DNA of 9,403 nucleotides from an uncultured Collinsella sp. (GTDB lineage: Bacteria > Actinomycetota > Coriobacteriia > Coriobacteriales > Coriobacteriaceae): assembly GCA_900547125.1 (NCBI GenBank), contig URFU01000087.1, positions 1-9,403 on the forward strand, read 5' to 3'. Positions 4,990 to 9,403 of this stretch are shown piece by piece (position 1 is the first letter of the stretch; every line of letters begins with the position of its first letter). Below the pieces are notes generated by a model. The model saw only the letters and a list, made by a program, of their open reading frames with translations. It had not been told where the DNA came from and did no database searches. A program made the translations under genes and the position numbers.

Positions 4990-5673
4990 CTACATCTGCA
5001 TGAAAGGGGTCTGTATGAGCTCGCGTGCCATGGTGGTCGAATCGCCATGGCCGGTTAGGCAAACGGTATCGGGCGGGAGAAGCCGGGCGAGCTTGGAAAG
5101 CGAGCGCATAATCGCCGCCTCGTCACCGCCGGAAAGATCGGTACGACCGTGGCTGCCCGGGAAAAGCGTGTCGCCCACAAAGGCGATGTTCCCCTGCTCG
5201 GTCGCGGCGAACAGGACGATGCCGCCCGGCGTATGCCCCGGCGTCTCGATCACCTGCAGACAGACGTCGCCCACCTCGATTGTATCGCCCTCGGCAAGCA
5301 AGCGCGTCGGCTCACCCGGATCGGGCGTCTCAATACCCCACATGGCGCGCTGCTCCTCGATATTTGCGCGAGGTACCGTCACGTCCTTATCGCACAACTC
5401 ATATAGTGCGCCGTCGCCAACAACAGCTCGAACCCCGGCGACCCCGCCAACATGGTCGGCATGACCGTGCGTGCAGACAGAGCCGAGTACGCGCACCTCG
5501 GGATGCGCGGTGCGGATATGCTCCACAAGACGCTCGCCCTCCCACGCCGGATCGACGATTAAGCACTCGTCATTCGAAATCACGGCGTAACTGTTGGTCT
5601 GAATCGGGCCGTTGACGAGTGCCTCAATCGAAGCCGTGCCTCGGGATGTCAGGTCCAAAGTCATATCGCCCAT
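4990..5673 (-). CDS. Metallo-beta-lactamase-fold hydrolase, glyoxalase II-like
   Basis: This 227-residue cytoplasmic hydrolase has the complete binuclear metal site of the family: HGHADH (His69, His71, Asp73, His74), His147 in ETPGHTPGG, Asp168 in FVGDTLF and His209 in LTGHGDST. The N-terminal GPIQTNSYAV and IVDPAW strands and the FPGSHGRTDL segment resemble the YcbL-type, glyoxalase II-like group, which acts on thioesters such as S-lactoylglutathione. The true substrate is not shown, and an organism of this kind may use a different thiol. I choose the ATG at 5673 because GGAGG (5682-5686) lies eight bases upstream; the ATG at 5679 would be only two bases from it. It follows the Rel gene, an arrangement familiar from other Gram-positive bacteria. 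Confidence 0.9.
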   Translation of the reverse strand: MGDMTLDLTSRGTASIEALVNGPIQTNSYAVISNDECLIVDPAWEGERLVEHIRTAHPEVRVLGSVCTHGHADHVGGVAGVRAVVGDGALYELCDKDVTVPRANIEEQRAMWGIETPDPGEPTRLLAEGDTIEVGDVCLQVIETPGHTPGGIVLFAATEQGNIAFVGDTLFPGSHGRTDLSGGDEAAIMRSLSKLARLLPPDTVCLTGHGDSTTMARELIQTPFMQM

Positions 5674-5690
5674 GCGCATACCCTCCTTCT

Positions 5691-5728
5691 AAAATACGTT
5701 CGAGGCACCAAACGATGCCTCGAACGTA
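5691..5728 (-). terminator. Hairpin between relA and the hydrolase gene
   Basis: This is a perfect 13-pair inverted repeat (5695-5707 with 5716-5728) around an eight-base loop, followed on the minus strand by TTTT (5694-5691) and then, within a few bases, by the ribosome binding site of the next gene. It may terminate or attenuate relA transcription. The short T-run makes full termination uncertain. Confidence 0.65.
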
Positions 5729-5761
5729 ACCAATATCTATGATGCCGAGAGGCTCTCGCAC

Positions 5762-8122
5762 CTACACACGGCGCTTGAGCTGAGCTCCGCCTTCGCCGGG
5801 CATAAGACGGCGAGCGTCGTAGACCGAATCGACACTGCTGATGGAAGCAAGCAGCGGATCCAGACCACTCGCGTCCGAGATCTCGACCATAAAGCGCAGG
5901 GTTGCAATACCCTCGCGGTTAGTCGACGTGGCGGCAGAAAGGATATTGCCGCCCGCATCGCCAATGGCAATGGTGACATCCTTGAGCAGGCCCATGCGGT
6001 CCAGGCATTCGACCACGATCTCGACCTGGAAGAGGGTGTCGGCAGCGCCGTCCCACTCCACTTCGATCATGCGCTCGGGATGCTCCATAAGACCCTTGAC
6101 GTTGGGACAGTTGGCGCGATGCACCGAAACGCCACGGCCGCGCGTGATGAAGCCGACGATATCGTCGCCCGTCACCGGATTGCAGCAATGCGCCAGACGG
6201 ACCAGCAGGCCGCTGTTGCTCTCGCCCTTGACGAGAATGCCATTGCTGGCGCTCTTGCCGCGCTTTTGCGGCTTGCGGTTGGAGCCGCGGGCAGGCTGCT
6301 TGACAACCTCGGCGATGGCTTCAGTCTTGGTGAGCTGCTCCTCGGGCTTGGGGTCCAAGATTTGCTCGACCTTGTTACCCACAGCACGCGGGGCAACCTT
6401 GCCGGCGCCGACGGCAGCAAACAGGTCCTCGAGCTGTTTGTAGTTAAATTGCTCCGCCACGGCGTTGAGCGCACGCGTGGATCGCGGCGTAGAGATGCCA
6501 TACCCGCGCTTGCGCAGGTCCTTGGCCAGTATATCGCGGCCGGCAGCAGCGTCATCGTCTTTGGTCGCGGCGGCGAAATAACGGCGGATCTTTGACTTGG
6601 CCGAAGGCGTCTTGACGATCTTGAGCCAATCGCGCGATGGCTTGGAGCTCTTGTTCGTCAGAATTTCAACGCGGTCGCCCGTCTTAATCTCGTGCGTGAG
6701 CGGAGCCACCGCACCGTTGATTTTGGCGCCGACGCAGTGGTTGCCCACCTCGGTGTGAACGGCGTAGGCAAAGTCGAGCGGCGTGGAGCCGGCACGAAGC
6801 GCCATGACCTCGCCCTTGGGTGTAAAGACAAAGATCTCCTGGTCGAACAGATCAACCTTCAGCGAATGCAGGTATTCCTTGGCGTCCGTAATCTCATCAG
6901 ACGCTGCCCAATCGAGCGAATGTTTGAGCCAGTTAATCTGGTCGTCCAGACGCTGAGCGTCATTGGTCTTGGAAGCAGACGATCCGCCCGACTTCTTATA
7001 GAGCCAGTGGGCGGCAATGCCGTACTCGGCCTGCTCATGCATCTCGTAGGTTCGAATCTGAATCTCGAGCGGGCGGGCCGTGGGGCCGATAACCGTCGTA
7101 TGGAGCGACTGGTAGTTATTGACCTTGGGCATGGCGATATAGTCTTTAAAGCGACCGGGCATGGGGTGCCACAGCGTATGCACCGCGCCGAGCGTGGAGT
7201 AACAATCGCGCACCGAATGCGTGATGACGCGCAGTGCCACCAGGTCGTAGATCTCGGAGAATTCCTTGCCCTTGCGCTTCATCTTTTGGTAGATGGACCA
7301 ATAGTGCTTGGAGCGGCCATTGATCTGGAAGCCCTCCAGGCCAATGCGGTTGAGCTCGTCGGTGAGCGTCTTGATGGTCTCGGCCAGATAGCGCTCGCGA
7401 ACCTCGCGCGACTCAGCCACCATGCGCGCGATGCGCTGGTAGGCGTCGGGCTCAAGGTAGAAGAAGGACAGGTCCTCGAGCTCCCATTTAATGGAGCTCA
7501 TGCCCAGACGGTCGGCCAGAGGCGCATACACGTCCATAGTCTCGCGAGCCTTAAACAGGCGACGGTCCTCGCGAAGGGCCGCCAGCGTACGCATGTTATG
7601 CAGGCGGTCGGCAAGCTTAACGATAATGACGCGGATGTCCTTGGACATGGCGAGGAACATCTTGCGCAGCGTAAGCGCCTGCTTCTCGTCCATGCTGTCG
7701 ACTTCGATGTTGGTGAGCTTGGTCACGCCATCGACGAGCTCGGCCACCGTATCGCCAAACAGGCCGGAAACATCGGTGAGCGAGGTCTCGGTATCCTCGA
7801 CGGTATCGTGCAGCAGCGCGGCACACACCACATCGCAGTCCATCTTGAGATCGGCCAAAATGATGGCAACCTCGACGGGATGGTTAATGTACATCTCGCC
7901 CGAGCGGCGCTTTTGGTTGCAGTGCTTCTCGGCGGCAAAGCAGTAGGCCTGCTCAACCTTAGAAAAGTCGTCCTCATTCATATATTTGAGGCACAGGCGC
8001 TCCAGCTTGTCGTAGCTGTCCGCCATAATCTCGGGCGGCAGCTCATCGGCATGCTTATAGTGCTCCATCTCCGAGAACGGCTGGAGGGCGGAATCATGGG
8101 CGGTACGGGCTGCGGCATCCAT
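5762..8122 (-). CDS. relA: Bifunctional (p)ppGpp synthetase/hydrolase (RelA/SpoT family)
   Basis: This is the stringent-response enzyme that makes (p)ppGpp from ATP and GTP/GDP and also degrades it. The 786-residue protein has the full long-RSH layout. The HD hydrolase domain spans about 50-200, with His81 in YINHP, His105-Asp106 and Glu109-Asp110 in HDTVEDT, and Asp172 in LADRLHN. The synthetase spans about 265-375, with Asp293 in IYDLVALR, GRFKDYIAMPK, YQSLHT and Glu353 in EIQIRT. TGS is at 427-490, a Cys-containing zinc-finger-like segment (HCCNPV, NCPNV) at 640-675 and an ACT domain at 698-775. Intact HD residues and the basic KMKRKGK loop before the synthetase core favour a bifunctional enzyme over a synthetase-only RelA. 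The ATG follows the helicase stop codon by 15 bases, with a GGGGA-type site between, so the two are probably translationally coupled. The symbol could equally be rel or spoT. Confidence 0.95.
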   Translation of the reverse strand: MDAAARTAHDSALQPFSEMEHYKHADELPPEIMADSYDKLERLCLKYMNEDDFSKVEQAYCFAAEKHCNQKRRSGEMYINHPVEVAIILADLKMDCDVVCAALLHDTVEDTETSLTDVSGLFGDTVAELVDGVTKLTNIEVDSMDEKQALTLRKMFLAMSKDIRVIIVKLADRLHNMRTLAALREDRRLFKARETMDVYAPLADRLGMSSIKWELEDLSFFYLEPDAYQRIARMVAESREVRERYLAETIKTLTDELNRIGLEGFQINGRSKHYWSIYQKMKRKGKEFSEIYDLVALRVITHSVRDCYSTLGAVHTLWHPMPGRFKDYIAMPKVNNYQSLHTTVIGPTARPLEIQIRTYEMHEQAEYGIAAHWLYKKSGGSSASKTNDAQRLDDQINWLKHSLDWAASDEITDAKEYLHSLKVDLFDQEIFVFTPKGEVMALRAGSTPLDFAYAVHTEVGNHCVGAKINGAVAPLTHEIKTGDRVEILTNKSSKPSRDWLKIVKTPSAKSKIRRYFAAATKDDDAAAGRDILAKDLRKRGYGISTPRSTRALNAVAEQFNYKQLEDLFAAVGAGKVAPRAVGNKVEQILDPKPEEQLTKTEAIAEVVKQPARGSNRKPQKRGKSASNGILVKGESNSGLLVRLAHCCNPVTGDDIVGFITRGRGVSVHRANCPNVKGLMEHPERMIEVEWDGAADTLFQVEIVVECLDRMGLLKDVTIAIGDAGGNILSAATSTNREGIATLRFMVEISDASGLDPLLASISSVDSVYDARRLMPGEGGAQLKRRV

Positions 8123-8137
8123 CGAGGTCCCCTTCCC

Positions 8138-9403
8138 CTAGGCCCGCGGTACGATCGGGCGGTTAACTTTGGCTAGCATATCAGAAGCGCACGAATCGAG
8201 CGCCCAGCTCCGGAAAGCCGAAAACTCCATGCGCGAGCGCAAGCCCTCCAAATAGCGAATTGACCTGCTCAATTGCACGCGGCCGGGGTTTTCGGCCATC
8301 GCGATGCGACGAGTGTCGTCAAACCCCGAAACTCGACAGAAACCAAGTTCTTCGAAGATTCCCAGGCCGCTTTCCACCGAACGCTCGTCGACCGGCGTGC
8401 GAGCATCGATGGCAAGGCACATCTGCGCGATGTCGATATCGCTCGCACTAAAGGAATCGTCCCCGGTTTTGCCGCGGTTGGAGCGCCACATGGTCTGCAG
8501 CGCGCGATAGAGCGTGACGAGCTCGTCGCGCTCGGGCGCATAGCAGTCGAGCAGGCGCTCGTTAATGCGGGCGTCGCGCGACGAATAGAGCAGATGGATC
8601 ACGGCGGGCTGGCCATCGCGGCCGGCACGTCCGCTCATCTGGTTGAACTCGATGGCGCCAAACGGCATGTGGTAGAGCACGACATGGCGGATATCGGGCA
8701 GGTTGACACCCTCGCCAAAGGCGGAGGTCGAAACGATGCAGCTGAGGCTTCCGTCTCGGAATGCTTCCTCCACGCGACGGCGATCGGAACGCGCAAGCCC
8801 CGCGTTATAGAACGCGATATGGGTTGCGCAATCGGGCACACGCTTGCGCAACGTCTTGGCGAGCGCCACGGACTGGTCGCGCGAATTGACGTAGATGACG
8901 GTCTTTTCCCCCGTCGCCACAATCGACACCAAACGGTTCTCGCGACTTGCAAGATCACGGTCGTCCTCGAGCCGCAGGTTCTCGCGCACCGTCTCGTCGA
9001 CCACCGTGCGAGTGATCGGCAGCATGCGGGCAAGCTCGGCCACGACCGGAGCCGTCGCGGTGGCCGTCGCAGCCATAACGACCGGGTCGCCCAGGGCTTT
9101 GAGGATATCGGGCATGTCGAGATAGGCGCTGCGGTCGCCGCCCTTGGCAAGGCCGGCGTGGTGCGCCTCGTCGATAACGACAAAGCCGATGCGGCCCGAA
9201 CGCGCGAAACGGTCACGGTGGATAGATAGGAACTCGGGCGTCGTGAGCACGATACCGGTGCGGCCCGAAGCTAGGCCGGCGAACACGTCATCGCGTGCGG
9301 CCCCCACGGTCTCGCCGGTCAGCACGCCAACGCCAATACCGAGCGCTGCCATCGTCGACGAGAGGTGATAGGCCTGGTCGGCAACGAGCGCACGCAGCGG
9401 ATA
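8138..9403 (-). CDS. RecQ-like DEAD/DEAH helicase module, N-terminus outside the window
   Basis: The last 421 residues of a superfamily 2 DNA helicase are visible. YPLRALVADQ (1-10) corresponds to motif Ia, TTPEF (54-58) to motif Ib and DEAH (78-81) is the Walker B motif. ATATAT (112-117) is motif III, FGEGVNLPD (229-237) motif V and QMSGRAGRDG (255-264) the motif VI arginine-finger region, close to the QxxGRAGRDG of RecQ. The Walker A region would lie beyond base 9403. After motif VI only about 155 residues remain, without the usual RecQ cysteine cluster, so it is not a standard RecQ C-terminus. In Gram-positive bacteria recJ is often found near rel, and this module may be the C-terminal part of a RecJ-helicase fusion; that is inference. 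The stop codon lies 15 bases before the relA start, indicating one transcript. Confidence 0.85.
   Translation of the reverse strand, partial: YPLRALVADQAYHLSSTMAALGIGVGVLTGETVGAARDDVFAGLASGRTGIVLTTPEFLSIHRDRFARSGRIGFVVIDEAHHAGLAKGGDRSAYLDMPDILKALGDPVVMAATATATAPVVAELARMLPITRTVVDETVRENLRLEDDRDLASRENRLVSIVATGEKTVIYVNSRDQSVALAKTLRKRVPDCATHIAFYNAGLARSDRRRVEEAFRDGSLSCIVSTSAFGEGVNLPDIRHVVLYHMPFGAIEFNQMSGRAGRDGQPAVIHLLYSSRDARINERLLDCYAPERDELVTLYRALQTMWRSNRGKTGDDSFSASDIDIAQMCLAIDARTPVDERSVESGLGIFEELGFCRVSGFDDTRRIAMAENPGRVQLSRSIRYLEGLRSRMEFSAFRSWALDSCASDMLAKVNRPIVPRA

Noticed and set aside
4937..4992. Possible terminator after the hydrolase gene (TAGCTT/AAGCTA arms, then five T on the minus strand)
   Set aside because: It has only six pairs with about 40 intervening bases and just a small inner hairpin, and it includes the stop codon. 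Too weak to list as a feature.
6692..8176. 494-codon plus-strand open frame opposite relA
   Set aside because: It lies antisense to a clearly conserved gene. Long antisense frames arise from GC-biased codon use, and no recognisable domain or ribosome binding site is seen.
8273..9229. 318-codon plus-strand open frame opposite the helicase
   Set aside because: Same reasons: antisense to a conserved helicase with all motifs in place on the minus strand.

Overview
The window looks like a piece of a moderately GC-rich actinobacterial chromosome, most likely class Coriobacteriia and possibly Collinsella. This rests on protein-level resemblance (short class II aldolase, long Rel protein, IF3/L35/L20 cluster) and base composition, and I could not test it by a search. 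Every supported gene lies on the minus strand, so transcription runs from right to left.

Reading in the direction of transcription, the window opens inside a DEAD/DEAH (RecQ-like) helicase module whose N-terminus lies beyond base 9403. Only 15 bases separate it from a full-length bifunctional (p)ppGpp synthetase/hydrolase (relA/spoT type). A strong hairpin follows, then a metallo-beta-lactamase-fold hydrolase of the glyoxalase-II-like type. Next is a separately promoted class II fructose-bisphosphate aldolase (fba). About 240 bases of repeat-rich intergenic DNA follow, holding two copies of an ~88-bp repeat, one of them carrying a ~35-bp-arm palindrome.

A transglutaminase-like protein with an intact Cys-His-Asp triad comes next, then tRNA-Leu(CAA) with its terminator. 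A 69-bp block containing the last 23 nt of this tRNA and the terminator is repeated 184 bp downstream, with a palindrome-rich 115-bp segment in between. Then comes the translation operon infC-rpmI-rplT (IF3, L35, L20). It has a candidate extended -10 promoter, a ~150-nt structured leader and a terminator-like attenuator directly before infC. The infC start appears to be the rare codon AUA. The operon ends in a clear intrinsic terminator at 333-368.

The leftmost ~330 bases hold no convincing gene. On the minus strand they contain several dyads and a motif resembling the leader/spacer elements of actinobacterial rRNA operons, so an rRNA gene may lie just left of the window. This is inference only.

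Most of the window is ordinary housekeeping sequence. The least ordinary parts are the intergenic ones: the duplicated tRNA 3' end with its terminator, the aldolase-downstream palindromic repeat, and the infC leader with its non-canonical start codon. I see no defence system, CRISPR array, intact mobile element or new multi-gene system.
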